Assembly: GCA_903923395.1 (NCBI GenBank) | Contig: CAIXXM010000005.1 | Coordinates: 1-47,906 of the forward strand | Reading direction: 5' to 3' | Length of the DNA: 47,906 nucleotides | Source of the DNA: an uncultured Acidobacteriia bacterium | GTDB taxonomy: Bacteria; Acidobacteriota; Terriglobia; Bryobacterales; Bryobacteraceae | Part shown: positions 1-9,306 of the stretch, piece by piece | Numbering within the stretch: position 1 is the first letter of the stretch | How the letters are laid out: every line of letters begins with the position of its first letter | The notes under the pieces: model-generated | What the model saw: only the letters and a program-made list of their open reading frames with translations | What the model was told of the DNA's origin: nothing | Databases searched by the model: none | Translations under genes and position numbers: made by a program

Positions 1-38
1 CCTTCAAATCCGAACCGTTCTTGGATACACTCTGTCAT
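1..38 (-). CDS. Partial transposase N-terminus, IS1380-like (5' end only)
   Basis: The minus strand carries an ATG at 38-36 followed by an open frame reading MTECIQERFGFEG to the window edge. A purine-rich AGAGGAGA ribosome-binding site lies about 10-15 bases upstream. From memory, N-termini of the form MTEC...F-F are typical of IS1380-family DDE transposases, but only 12 complete codons are visible, so the family call is tentative. Bases 39-135, between this start and the end of the ABC permease, hold no other gene. If the call is right, an insertion-sequence end should lie somewhere in that stretch; I could not define a terminal inverted repeat. Confidence 0.4.
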   Translation of the reverse strand, partial: MTECIQERFGFE

Positions 39-135
39 AGCAAAGGCCGTTCTCCTCTCTGACTCAACTCGTTCTAGACAAACCAGTTATGCCAGATCAG
101 ACGGCCTTTTGCCTAATATTGGTGAGAATTCCGGG

Positions 136-900
136 CTAATCGCGTGACTCGGAGGCGTGCCAGCGGCGCAACGTCATCCAGCTCACCGCGCTGACCAAGC
201 CGAACAGGGCGAGTCCCAGCACCGATGCCAGCAGCACGGCGGCAAAGACCTTGTCGACCCGCTGCTGCGTGCGGGCCACATCGACCACCGACCCAAGCCC
301 CTGGCCGCCAATGAATTCGCCGACGATCGCACCGATCACGGCGAGTCCGCCGGCGATGCGCAGTCCTGTGAGAATTTGCGGGAGTGCGGCGGGGAAACGG
401 AGTTGAAAGAGGGTTCTCGCGGGACTCGCACCGTACAACTGGAAGAGGTCGCGCAGGGCAGGGTCAGTCGAGAGAATCCCCGTGAGGGTGTTCGCGATCA
501 CCGGAAAGATGGAGACCACAAAGGCGGAGGCGATCACCGTCCGCAGACCGTATCCAAACCAGATGACCAGCAGCGGGGCAATCGCGATCACAGGTACGGT
601 CTGAAAGAAGACAGCGTAAGGGTAGAACGCGCGCTGCACTGCCTTGGACGACGAGAGAAATACCGCGATTGCGATACCCGCAACCGTACTGAGCGCAAAC
701 CCGGCCAGCGCGGCTTCGGAGGTCTTCCACAACGCCCCGAGCAGTTCCACGCGGTTCACCAGGAGCGCCTGTGCGATGGCGGACGGTGCAGGTAGAAGGT
801 AGCTCTTGACCAACCCCATGCGGACCGCCGATTCTGTGGCACCGCACAGCACGATGAGCGGCAGGAGCGCGGGAAAAATTCCCAGGAGACGGCGCTTCAT
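136..900 (-). CDS. ABC transporter permease, SsuC/TauC/NitT type
   Basis: This 254-residue inner-membrane permease is of the binding-protein-dependent class that imports nitrate, sulfonates, taurine or pyrimidine precursors. The start is set at the ATG at 900-898 (MKRRLLG), which overlaps the stop of the upstream ATPase as ATGA, a sign of translational coupling. A longer in-frame start at 1017 would only read through the ATPase gene. Several hydrophobic segments are visible. A typical EAA-like cytoplasmic loop (GASPARTLFQLRFPAALP) marks contact with the ATPase, followed by the conserved GAIVGEFIGG segment. No periplasmic substrate-binding gene is in the window, so the substrate cannot be named. 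It may lie beyond the left edge or have been lost next to the putative transposase. Confidence 0.88.
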   Translation of the reverse strand: MKRRLLGIFPALLPLIVLCGATESAVRMGLVKSYLLPAPSAIAQALLVNRVELLGALWKTSEAALAGFALSTVAGIAIAVFLSSSKAVQRAFYPYAVFFQTVPVIAIAPLLVIWFGYGLRTVIASAFVVSIFPVIANTLTGILSTDPALRDLFQLYGASPARTLFQLRFPAALPQILTGLRIAGGLAVIGAIVGEFIGGQGLGSVVDVARTQQRVDKVFAAVLLASVLGLALFGLVSAVSWMTLRRWHASESRD

Positions 901-1661
901 TCTTCCTCCATGGCTTCGAGCAGATGGCTGATTTCCGCGGCCAGAGCCGGATCGGTCCGGAACGAAGCATAGCGTTCGAGGGGCAGGTCCAACTGACGGT
1001 CCAACTTGATCTGGCACTTGCGGCGGGTCAAGACCACGGCGCGGTTAGCGAGAAATGCTGCTTCACTAATCGAATGCGTGACGAAAATCACTGTCATGCC
1101 GTGCCACTGCCAGAGCTGGCGAAGTGCGACATCGAGGTGGAAGCGGTTGACCTCATCGAGAGCGGCAAACGGCTCATCCAGCAGCAGTAATCTGGGCTCT
1201 GTGGCGAGCGCCCGTGCGAGAGAAACGCGCATCTTCATGCCACCGGATAATTGCGCGGGATAAAGGCTTTCCGTATCCATCAACCCGACCAGAGCAAGCG
1301 CCGCGCGGGCCTTCGCTTCCCGGGCGGTCCGGTCAATGCCCATCAGTTCGAGAGGAAGCGCGGCGTTGTCCAGCACGCTGCGCCAGGGGAGCAGGTGTGC
1401 GTCCTGGAAAACGTAGGCGGTCTGAAAGGGATTGTCCGGGGTGATGGAAAGAGTGCCGGAATCAGGCTCCAGCAAGCGCGCAATAATGCGCAGCAACGTG
1501 GATTTGCCGCAACCGGATGGACCGAGAATGGCCAGGAACTCTCCAGCATTCACCTGGAGGTCCATGCCTTCGACCACGATGCGGTTGGGTTCGTAGACCT
1601 TGCGCACCTTTTCCAGTGAGACTGCGACACCTCTGGCTGTTGGAACCGGGGATTCGCTCAT
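897..1661 (-). CDS. ABC transporter ATP-binding protein, SsuB/TauB/NitT type
   Basis: This 254-residue ATPase is the energising partner of the downstream permease. Walker A (GPSGCGKS) is at residues 47-54, a Q-loop (FQDAHLLPW) follows near 85, the signature LSGGM is at 138-142, Walker B (LLLLDEP) is at 158-164 and the switch histidine lies in VTHS. The domain order and length match the nitrate/sulfonate/taurine importer ATPases. It is the first gene of a two-gene operon, with its stop overlapping the permease start by four bases. It is divergent from alr, with only 40 bases between the two start codons, so promoters for both must sit there or overlap the coding ends. Confidence 0.92.
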   Translation of the reverse strand: MSESPVPTARGVAVSLEKVRKVYEPNRIVVEGMDLQVNAGEFLAILGPSGCGKSTLLRIIARLLEPDSGTLSITPDNPFQTAYVFQDAHLLPWRSVLDNAALPLELMGIDRTAREAKARAALALVGLMDTESLYPAQLSGGMKMRVSLARALATEPRLLLLDEPFAALDEVNRFHLDVALRQLWQWHGMTVIFVTHSISEAAFLANRAVVLTRRKCQIKLDRQLDLPLERYASFRTDPALAAEISHLLEAMEEE

Positions 1662-1701
1662 TTCCTTATAGGATGCCCTGCCACACTCCGCGATTGCGAG
1701 A

Positions 1702-2805
1702 ATGAGGAGAGTGCTGCGCCCGTGCCGTTCCTACGTTGAGATTTCCCGAGCTGCTATTGCTTCCAATTACCGCGCCGTTCGGGACCTGGTGGGACCGGCA
1801 GGCGTGATCGGAGTGGTCAAGGCCGATGCCTATGGCCATGGCGCGTTGGAAGTGGCGCGTGTGTTGGAGCGCGAAGGAATCCAATGGCTGGCGGTGAGTT
1901 CCGTGGAGGAAGGTGTGGCCCTGCGCGGGGCCGGCATCGGCACAAGGATTCTCGTGATGGCCGGGGTGATGGCGTGGGAACGCGGGGCTGTGCGGGAATA
2001 CCGCCTGACGCCTGTACTCCATTCCCTGCGCGAACTTCGGGACTTCGCGGGGATGAATGTCCATCTGAAGCTGGATACGGGGATGTCGAGGCTGGGTACG
2101 GCCGCCTGCGCGGGCGAGATTGCGGAGGCTTTGCGGGATGCGCCTTCGACACGTTTGGAGGGGCTGCTTTCCCACTTTGCCTCCGCGGCCGATTTGAGCG
2201 GGGGGCAAACGCCAGAGCAAATCCGGCAGTTCCATGCGCTGGTGAAATCATTGCAGGAGCTGGGGATCCGGCCGCGGTTGCTTCACTTTTCGAGTTCGAA
2301 TGCTGTTGCTTACCCACGCCGGGATGCGTGGTTGTCTCTGGTGCGCCCAGGACATGCGATTTATGGCTATCTTTCTCCTGCGGTTGAGGCACCAGCGCTG
2401 CAGGTCAGGCCCGCGCTGAGCTGGTATGCGCGCATCATTGAGACAAAAGAGATCGCCGCGGGCACCAAAGTTGGTTATGGCGGAACATATGTTGCACGCC
2501 AGCCGATGAAGATTGCCGTAATTGCAGCGGGTTATGCAGATGGAATTCCGCACAGGCTCTCCAACCGCGGCAAAGTGATCGCGGGTGGGAAGTTCGCGCC
2601 CATGATTGGCACGGTCTCGATGGACCTGACGACGATTGACATCACCGCGTCACCCCACTTATGCCCTGGCGATGTTGTCACGCTCCTCGGTTCGGAGGGC
2701 GGAGTAAGTCTGGATGCGCAGCAGATCGCCCGCCTGGCAGGAACCATCTCCTATACCGTACTGACGGGCATCCGGTCGCGGGTCAAAAGATATTACACGG
2801 ATTAA
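1702..2805 (+). CDS. alr: Alanine racemase
   Basis: This 367-residue PLP enzyme interconverts L- and D-alanine for peptidoglycan synthesis in the cytoplasm. The PLP-binding lysine is K40 in the motif VVKADAYGHG. The LKLDTGMSRLG segment and a C-terminal-domain VGYGGTY segment, which carries the catalytic tyrosine in this family, are present, and the length is typical. The gene starts 40 bases from the divergent ABC ATPase. Its TAA stop overlaps the stop of the convergent TonB receptor gene, leaving no intergenic terminator at the 3' end. Confidence 0.95.
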   Translation: MRRVLRPCRSYVEISRAAIASNYRAVRDLVGPAGVIGVVKADAYGHGALEVARVLEREGIQWLAVSSVEEGVALRGAGIGTRILVMAGVMAWERGAVREYRLTPVLHSLRELRDFAGMNVHLKLDTGMSRLGTAACAGEIAEALRDAPSTRLEGLLSHFASAADLSGGQTPEQIRQFHALVKSLQELGIRPRLLHFSSSNAVAYPRRDAWLSLVRPGHAIYGYLSPAVEAPALQVRPALSWYARIIETKEIAAGTKVGYGGTYVARQPMKIAVIAAGYADGIPHRLSNRGKVIAGGKFAPMIGTVSMDLTTIDITASPHLCPGDVVTLLGSEGGVSLDAQQIARLAGTISYTVLTGIRSRVKRYYTD

Positions 2806-5708
2806 AACATCAGCTTCAAGGCAAACTGGAATTGACGAGGGGTGCCGCCGCCTGTCGCACCCTGATTTACCGGTGCTGTAATTACCCCGAAGTTCGCGGG
2901 CACGGAGATATCCGCGAGCGGGTTTCCGTACTGCGCCCGGTTGAACAAGTTATAAATCTCCGCACGGAACTGTGCCTGCAGCCTTTCTCTGTAGTGGAAG
3001 GTACGGGACACGGCGGCATCCATTTGCATCAGGCGTGGTCCCCGGACAAGATTCCTGCCGGCATTGCCCCATCTACCGCTGGCAGGCACGGCAAAAGCTG
3101 CAGGGTTGATCCAGTTTGTGGGAGTCTGTCCGCCGCTGGGGATCAGCGACACTCCGGGGATCAGGTTGGGGCGTTCGGAACTGGCGACGGCATATCCATC
3201 CGGAAGATCACCGTTGGCGCGGTCCACCGTGACGTTCACCGGCAGACCGGAACGGGCACTGAAGACTCCGCTCGTCTGCCAGCCTTTCATCAGCCAGGGC
3301 AATTGATAAACCGCAGTCGCATTCAATGTCTGGCGCACATCAAAATCACTACTGGCACGGTCGCAGGCGCGGCAGGAAACGTTCTGGACTGTATCGGAAT
3401 CGCCGCCCCCGATACCGCCGTCATTGATGGAATGCGACCAGGTGTAGTTAGCGGAGAACAGGAATCCATGGCTGAAGTTTTTTCTGGCTCCCAGTTGCAG
3501 CGACTGATAGGTGCTGTTGCTGTCATTCTTCCGGAACTCAATCACGCCGAACTGCGGGTACGGACGGATGGTCGTGAAGGGATAGTAAGTGTTCTGATAA
3601 GTGGTCGTGAGAATGTTGGTGCCCTTGTTGGCGGCGTAGTCCGCGTTGAGGATAACCCCGCCGGCAAGCGAATGCTGAATGGAAGCTGTCCAGGAAGAGA
3701 TATAGAAATCCTTCCTGTGCCGGTATAGATCCCGCGGCGTGACAATTCCACTCGCGGTGGCGACGTAAGCCTGGATCGGATAGGAGAGCCCGGGAGAACC
3801 GGCTGCAGTAAGGGTGTACCGCTGCACGTCATTCTGATACGGCAGGTTCTGATCATCTTCCTGTCCGTCGGAATGGTAGAGTCCGGCTCCAACGCGGACT
3901 ACCGTGTTACCGCGTGACCAAGCCAGGCCGAGTCTCGGGTCGAAGTCATTGTAGCGGGGGAAGGTAAAGGGGTCAGTATTCTTGCAGTAACCACCGCACG
4001 TTTCCAGGTCAAAGGGAATTGCCCGCTGATTCAGTTCATGCAAGACATTGAAGAAGGAGTACCGGACGCCCGCCGTGAGAGTCAGGCCGGGAGTCATTTT
4101 GTATTCGTCCTGCAGGTAGGCGAACACCTTGAACTTTCTCAGCCGCTTGAGTGGAAGCTGCGCGGTATAAGATGCGTTGTCCAGCGAATTGTTTTGAAAG
4201 TTCGTGAGGCTGGTATAGGTCAGCGTGCCATTCTCTGAATTACCCTGATTGAGGCGGATGGGGCGGTACTCGATACCGGCCTTGAAAATGTGGCGGGCCT
4301 TCACATAAGTAAGATCATTCAGGAAGTTGAAGGTGGTCCCCTGACCATCCGAAGTGCTCGATGCACTTAGTGCACTGAGACCGGAAATCTTGACCGCGAA
4401 CGGGACTCCGCTGAATGTCGCCACATGGTACTGGTCCTGATTTATTGCGAACTTGAACTCATTGACCAGAGAGGGGGAGAAGACGTGGAATAACTCCGCC
4501 ACTCCGTTCTTGATTTTTGTATCCGTTTCCTGCCGTGCGGACAATACCCCGGTGGGTATGGTGTAATCCGCTTCGTCCGCTGTGAACCGGAGAAAAGCGG
4601 CAGTTGAAGCGCTGAAATGATGATCAAGCCGGACGGAGCCGGAGTCTTCGTTGTCGACCTGTTTGGCACTTGCGACGTAATTGGAGACATTGGCGTTCAC
4701 CGGCGAACTTCCCTGCGGATAGGCCGCCAGAACCTGAGTCAGAGCAGGGGACTTCGCCAATGTCTGCGCGTCGAAAGCCGCGCTGGGAACCAGTCCGATC
4801 TGCGTCTGGTTCCGGCGCTGCCGCAGGCCTTCATAGTCCGCGAAGATGAACGTCTGGTTCTGTATGATCGCGCCCCCTGCGCTGCCTCCGAACTGGTTCA
4901 GGACGAACGGAGCCGGGGACTTTAAGTCAAAAGGAGACCGGGCATCGAAGAAGTTATTCCGAAGATAGTCAAATGCGGAACCGTGGAACTGATTGGTGCC
5001 GGAGGCGGAAGTTACTGCGATTTGTCCGCCTCCCGTCTCGCCGGTATCGGCATTGAAATTTTGCGTTTTCACTTGGAACTCAGCGATGGCATCGAGCGGG
5101 ATTGCCAGTCGGACATATTGCTTCTGAGCTTGATTCAGAACACCGGAAGCATCGACCCCATCAAAGGTGAAGTTATTATCGTCCAGGCCGTGGCCCGCAA
5201 AGCGTACGGACCGCTGGTCACTGGATCCCGTGTCCACGGCTCCAGGAACGAGGGCTGTCAGGTGAGACCAGTTGCGCCCGTTCAAAGGCAGTTCGGCAAC
5301 CTGAGCCTTTTGAAAGACCTCCCCAACTGCGGCACTGTTCGTCTCCAATTGCACCGCCGCGTCCGAAACCACAGCCGATGACGAGATCTCTCCAACTGCG
5401 AGCCTCGCATTCAATGTGCGCGTCGTACCGATGCTCTGCTGTACGCTGCTGAAGCGCTCCGGCTGGAAACCATCCTTCGAAAAGGTCACGGTGTAGAACC
5501 CAACGGGCAGGCTGTCGAGAACATAAGTGCCGTCCGCGGTCGAGCGGGTTTGCCTCTCCAGGCCGGTCGCAGGTTCGCGGGCGATAACCGTGACACCGGC
5601 GATCCGAAGATCATGCTGGTCGGTCACCGTGCCAGTGATTGCAGAACGGTCCGTTTGGGCGGCGAGTTGCAGGCTGAGGATCAAGAGGACGGGAAGTTTG
5701 GCTCGCAT
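2802..5708 (-). CDS. TonB-dependent receptor, Oar-like, with carboxypeptidase-regulatory-like N-terminus
   Basis: This outer-membrane beta-barrel protein has about 968 residues from the chosen start (MRAKLPVLLILSLQLAAQ), which begins a clean signal peptide; an in-frame start 12 codons upstream is less likely. After the signal lies a beta-sandwich domain (ITGTVTDQHDLRIAGVTV ...) of the carboxypeptidase-regulatory-like class, then a plug-like region with NGRNWSHLTALVPG. A long barrel ends in the aromatic terminus FALKLMF expected of BamA substrates. In Acidobacteriota, paralogues of this type are very numerous and their ligands are mostly unknown; plant polysaccharide or oligosaccharide uptake is often inferred. 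No adjacent SusD-like or hydrolase gene indicates a ligand here. The divergent neighbour is an SBBP-repeat surface protein. Confidence 0.9.
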   Translation of the reverse strand: MRAKLPVLLILSLQLAAQTDRSAITGTVTDQHDLRIAGVTVIAREPATGLERQTRSTADGTYVLDSLPVGFYTVTFSKDGFQPERFSSVQQSIGTTRTLNARLAVGEISSSAVVSDAAVQLETNSAAVGEVFQKAQVAELPLNGRNWSHLTALVPGAVDTGSSDQRSVRFAGHGLDDNNFTFDGVDASGVLNQAQKQYVRLAIPLDAIAEFQVKTQNFNADTGETGGGQIAVTSASGTNQFHGSAFDYLRNNFFDARSPFDLKSPAPFVLNQFGGSAGGAIIQNQTFIFADYEGLRQRRNQTQIGLVPSAAFDAQTLAKSPALTQVLAAYPQGSSPVNANVSNYVASAKQVDNEDSGSVRLDHHFSASTAAFLRFTADEADYTIPTGVLSARQETDTKIKNGVAELFHVFSPSLVNEFKFAINQDQYHVATFSGVPFAVKISGLSALSASSTSDGQGTTFNFLNDLTYVKARHIFKAGIEYRPIRLNQGNSENGTLTYTSLTNFQNNSLDNASYTAQLPLKRLRKFKVFAYLQDEYKMTPGLTLTAGVRYSFFNVLHELNQRAIPFDLETCGGYCKNTDPFTFPRYNDFDPRLGLAWSRGNTVVRVGAGLYHSDGQEDDQNLPYQNDVQRYTLTAAGSPGLSYPIQAYVATASGIVTPRDLYRHRKDFYISSWTASIQHSLAGGVILNADYAANKGTNILTTTYQNTYYPFTTIRPYPQFGVIEFRKNDSNSTYQSLQLGARKNFSHGFLFSANYTWSHSINDGGIGGGDSDTVQNVSCRACDRASSDFDVRQTLNATAVYQLPWLMKGWQTSGVFSARSGLPVNVTVDRANGDLPDGYAVASSERPNLIPGVSLIPSGGQTPTNWINPAAFAVPASGRWGNAGRNLVRGPRLMQMDAAVSRTFHYRERLQAQFRAEIYNLFNRAQYGNPLADISVPANFGVITAPVNQGATGGGTPRQFQFALKLMF

Positions 5709-5835
5709 GATTCTGAAGATTTCCTGAAAACCGTATGGTCCCAATGCTTTGTTGCGGCGCGATGAACGGGCCGTGAATATTCCCCACTAAAGCTTCCGTC
5801 CCGAACTGCCGATGAAACCTCTGAGGCAGGAACAA

Positions 5836-8565
5836 ATGACGAAGTGCGGCTGGATTTGCAGAATTCTCACATTGATCGGCCTGGCGCAGTGCCAGGGCCT
5901 GTTTGGGGCAGTTGCACCGCAAATGCCAGTGGCCTTCATTCAAAATGTGGGGCAGACCGATGCGAATGTGCGGTTCCTGGGAACCGGCCCCAAGTTCCAT
6001 GCCATGTTTTTTGACCGCAGTATTACGGTACAGACGGGTGCCGCAAGGATGAACGTGCAGTTCCGTGGAGCAAGTGCGGCGGTACTCGTGACCGGCAGCC
6101 AGCCCACGGGGGCGGTCGCCAACTATATTTCCGGCAATGACCGCAGGGATTGGAAGACCGGGCTCCCCATGCAGGGCGAAGTCCTGTACAGCGGGCTTTG
6201 GCCGGGCGTGAATCTTCGCTACCGCGGCGACGGGGGAAGTCTGAAGGCGGAATATCTGGTGAAGGCGGGTGCGGAAATTGGAGAGATCCAAATTTCCTAC
6301 TCCGGCAATGTGAGCATCGAGAATGATGGCTCACTGCTGGTCCGGGGAGAACGCGGTGACTACCGGGAGGAACATCCTGTGCTGTATCAGGTCTCGGCGG
6401 GTCGCAATGTGGCGGTTACCGGAGGCTTCCGGATGATCAACCGGAACACCGTTGGCTTCTGGGCGGGGTCGTTTGATCACTCTCTGGAATTGGTGGTGGA
6501 TCCGGTGATCACCTACAGCACCTTCTTTGGAGGAAGCTCGCAAGATAGCGTCAACGGCGTGGGGTTCGATGCGAATCTGAACACCTATATCGCGGGGTTT
6601 ACGAGTTCAAGTGACCTGCCTGTCGTCAACCCGGTCAAGCAACGCGGCGGCGGAGTGGATGCCTTTGTGGCCAAGTTTGGAGTGGGCACGGGGAAGCTTG
6701 TGTACTGCACGTTCCTGGGCGGGTCAGGCGATGACCGGGCTTTTGGGATCGCGGTGAATCCGGCAGGAGAAGCATTCGTCACGGGCTGGACCTCATCGAC
6801 GAATTTCCCGGTGCAGAATGCGATCCAAAGTCACCTTGGCGGCAGCCGGAGTGCCTTTGTCACCAAACTGAATGCGTCCGGGAGCGCGCTGTTGTATTCG
6901 ACTTATTTCGGCGGTGCGGGTGTAACGGTGGGGAACTCCATCGCGATCGATCCGGCGGGAGAGGCTGCGATTGGAGGGGACACCACCTCTTCTGGACTTG
7001 GAGGCAGCGGAACCTTCCAGAACACCTTGAAAGGCGGGCAGGATGGCTTCATCCTCAAGTTACAGCCCTCCGGCGCCAAGTCCGTGTTTGCGTATTACGG
7101 AGGTAGCAATAACGATCACATTGCCTCCATCAGCCTGGATATCTATGGCTCCATCGCCATTGGGGGCAGTACATTCTCGAATGACATCCCCACCGTCTCC
7201 GCCTATCAGGCTTCGAATGCGACGGGACAAACAGGCTTTCTTGCCTATATGCCCGGCAACGCGGCGTTCCTGTTTTGCAGCACGTATTTCGGAGGATCGT
7301 TCGGCTCCTCCACGCATCCAGAAGGAGTCACGGCGGTTGCGATTGATACCAACTCCACCGTAAGTTCCGTCTACGTGGCAGGCGTAACCAGTTCACCTGA
7401 CTTTCCAGTGACCGCCGGGGCCTATCAGACCACTTTTGCGGGGGGCAGTGATGGATATGTTGCACGGTTCACAGCGGTTGGCGGATTACTTGCCTCGACT
7501 CTGCTGGGTGGCAGTGCTCTCGACGGAGTCAACGCCCTGGCGCTGGACTTCTATGGAAATCCGCACATAGCAGGTTACACGGCATCTCTGGATTTCCCGG
7601 TGGCACGCCCGGTGCAGGCATCGAACAGAGGGCAGCGGGATGCCTTCGTCGCGAAATTCGATAAGACGCTGGATAAGTTGCTTTACTCCACCTATCTGGG
7701 TGGCTCAAGTGCGGATGCCGCAAATGCGATCGCCGTGGATGCCATGTGTACCGCCATCGTCGGAGGGCAAACCGGGTCCGCGGAATTCCCGCTGGTGAAG
7801 GCGGAACAGACCGCAAAGACAGCAGCACTCACGGGCTTCACGACAAAGATCACCCCAGGCTGGACAGCCGTCTGGTTCTATCACGGACTCTGGTTCATTG
7901 ATTCCTCGCACAGCCGCGGCTCGGACGGCACATCGTTCGCCGGTACCGTGTGGGGCTTCGGACAGACCGGCGACATTCCCATAGTGGGGGACTGGAATGG
8001 TTCGGGGAAGAAGAAAATTGGAATCTTCCGGAATGGCACATGGATTCTGGATTCCAACAACAATGGACAGATTGACAGCGGCGACCGGACCTTCACCTTC
8101 GGCCAGGCTGGTGATTTTCCCGTTGTCGGGGACTGGGATGGGAGCGGGCAGCTCAAGGCTGGATTATTCCGCAATGGCACGTTCATTCTGGACTACAGCG
8201 GGCACCTGACTGGAACATACACAGGAAAAGCCGATGTAACCTTCTCATTCGGCCAATCGGGGGATATTCCGGTGGTCGGGGACTGGAATGGATCGGGGAC
8301 TGCGAAGGTCGGAATCTTCCGCTCCGGTCAGTGGCTCGTGAACTATCCCGGAGATCAAACGACGATCACCACTTATAACTACGGGGCTGGCGGGGACTTC
8401 CCACTTACCGGAGATTGGGATGGGTCAGGCGCGACGAAGATCGGTATCTTCCGAAATCCAGCCTGGTGTTTCGATTACGATGGCGATCATGTGCTGGGTA
8501 ATCCCGGTTTTACGGAACTGATCTTCTGGTACGGTATCTCGGGAGCCTGGCCACTGATTATGTGA
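5836..8565 (+). CDS. SBBP-repeat cell-surface protein with C-terminal GDWNGSG repeats
   Basis: This protein of about 909 residues is probably exported. The start at 5836 is preferred to 5812 because an AGG-rich Shine-Dalgarno sequence precedes it and it opens directly into a hydrophobic signal segment. The N-terminal 200 residues (FIQNVGQTDANVRFLG ...) match the domain usually found before SBBP repeats. The centre holds seven or so SBBP beta-propeller units, recognised by ST-(Y/F)-FGG-S-D and GFTSS-D-FPV motifs. The C-terminus holds four units of the form GD-P-VGDW(N/D)GSG-K-GIFR-G, each with Asp/Asn-rich loops likely to bind calcium, plus a degenerate fifth. No sortase or PEP-CTERM anchor is seen. 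The 3' end overlaps the convergent rsmA gene by eight bases. Confidence 0.85.
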   Translation: MTKCGWICRILTLIGLAQCQGLFGAVAPQMPVAFIQNVGQTDANVRFLGTGPKFHAMFFDRSITVQTGAARMNVQFRGASAAVLVTGSQPTGAVANYISGNDRRDWKTGLPMQGEVLYSGLWPGVNLRYRGDGGSLKAEYLVKAGAEIGEIQISYSGNVSIENDGSLLVRGERGDYREEHPVLYQVSAGRNVAVTGGFRMINRNTVGFWAGSFDHSLELVVDPVITYSTFFGGSSQDSVNGVGFDANLNTYIAGFTSSSDLPVVNPVKQRGGGVDAFVAKFGVGTGKLVYCTFLGGSGDDRAFGIAVNPAGEAFVTGWTSSTNFPVQNAIQSHLGGSRSAFVTKLNASGSALLYSTYFGGAGVTVGNSIAIDPAGEAAIGGDTTSSGLGGSGTFQNTLKGGQDGFILKLQPSGAKSVFAYYGGSNNDHIASISLDIYGSIAIGGSTFSNDIPTVSAYQASNATGQTGFLAYMPGNAAFLFCSTYFGGSFGSSTHPEGVTAVAIDTNSTVSSVYVAGVTSSPDFPVTAGAYQTTFAGGSDGYVARFTAVGGLLASTLLGGSALDGVNALALDFYGNPHIAGYTASLDFPVARPVQASNRGQRDAFVAKFDKTLDKLLYSTYLGGSSADAANAIAVDAMCTAIVGGQTGSAEFPLVKAEQTAKTAALTGFTTKITPGWTAVWFYHGLWFIDSSHSRGSDGTSFAGTVWGFGQTGDIPIVGDWNGSGKKKIGIFRNGTWILDSNNNGQIDSGDRTFTFGQAGDFPVVGDWDGSGQLKAGLFRNGTFILDYSGHLTGTYTGKADVTFSFGQSGDIPVVGDWNGSGTAKVGIFRSGQWLVNYPGDQTTITTYNYGAGGDFPLTGDWDGSGATKIGIFRNPAWCFDYDGDHVLGNPGFTELIFWYGISGAWPLIM
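7946..8562 (+). repeat. Four-and-a-half in-frame GDWNGSG-type repeats
   Basis: Within the SBBP protein, the block GD(I/F)P(I/V)VGDW(N/D)GSG followed by (K/A)(I/V/A)G(I/L)FR recurs four times, with a period of roughly 45-50 codons. A shortened fifth unit (YGISGAWP) ends the protein. At DNA level the core GGGGACTGGAATGG and close variants recur. These are protein-level repeats resembling FG-GAP/VCBS-like calcium-binding modules, not a mobile DNA repeat. Confidence 0.8.
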
Positions 8566-9295
8566 TCTTGACTGCGTCGCGGAACATGTCGAGCAACTGC
8601 GGAATGGAGAGCTTTTCCGCACGCAGTGAGAGGTCGTGAGCTGAACTTACGTCATAGTGCCCGGCCAGATTATTCCGCAGCATCTTCCGCTTTTGCCGGA
8701 AGCAGACGGCCACAAAGGTAAGAAACCCGTCTACGTCCTCCACCTCGGGCAAACGGGGAGTGAATTGGATCACTGCGGAATCAACCTTCGGAGGGGGCTG
8801 AAAAGCCCCGGGCTTCACCGTGAAGAGATACTCGCATTTCGCAAGAAACTGACACGCCACAGAGAGAGACCCGTATTCCTTGTGGCCGGGAACCGCAGTC
8901 ATCCGCTCCGCAACTTCTTTTTGGATCAGAAATACGGCATGGCGAAGCAGGCCCGGCTTCCGGAGATAAGCCGTGATCATTGCGGTAGCAGCATAGTAGG
9001 GCAGATTGCCCGCCAGCACGCCGGGTCCCCAACGGGTGAAATCTACATGCAAGGCATTCGCTTCGAGCAACTGCAGTGATTCCCCGAACCGCTCCCGCAA
9101 GTGCACGGCAAGTGCCGGGTCGAGTTCAATCGCGATGGTTTCCGCAGCCAGAGGGATCAGGTGTTCTGTGAGTGCGCCCTTGCCCGGGCCAATCTCAATC
9201 ACCCTCTCCACGCCATCTCCGCACGCAGCTTTCGCGATACGGATCAGGGTCTTGTTTTGCACAAGGAAATGTTGGCCGAGCTTTTGTCCTGCCAC
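8558..9295 (-). CDS. rsmA: 16S rRNA (adenine1518/1519-N6) dimethyltransferase
   Basis: This 245-residue SAM-dependent methyltransferase dimethylates two adjacent adenines in helix 45 of 16S rRNA during small-subunit maturation. GQHFL is at residues 7-11, the SAM-binding motif I (IEIGPGKGALT) is near 33-43, an acidic ribose-binding segment (IAIELDP) is at 54-60 and the catalytic NLPY motif is at 97-100. Length is slightly short but normal. The gene lies 11 bases downstream of the anti-sigma factor gene on the same strand and could be co-transcribed with it. Its 3' end overlaps the convergent SBBP gene. Confidence 0.94.
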   Translation of the reverse strand: MAGQKLGQHFLVQNKTLIRIAKAACGDGVERVIEIGPGKGALTEHLIPLAAETIAIELDPALAVHLRERFGESLQLLEANALHVDFTRWGPGVLAGNLPYYAATAMITAYLRKPGLLRHAVFLIQKEVAERMTAVPGHKEYGSLSVACQFLAKCEYLFTVKPGAFQPPPKVDSAVIQFTPRLPEVEDVDGFLTFVAVCFRQKRKMLRNNLAGHYDVSSAHDLSLRAEKLSIPQLLDMFRDAVKIT

Positions 9296-9306
9296 TTAGC
9301 GGTTCA

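Noticed and set aside
2661-3728. 355-residue open frame overlapping alr and antisense to the TonB receptor
   Set aside because: It starts inside alr in another frame and continues antisense to receptor codons with no domain.
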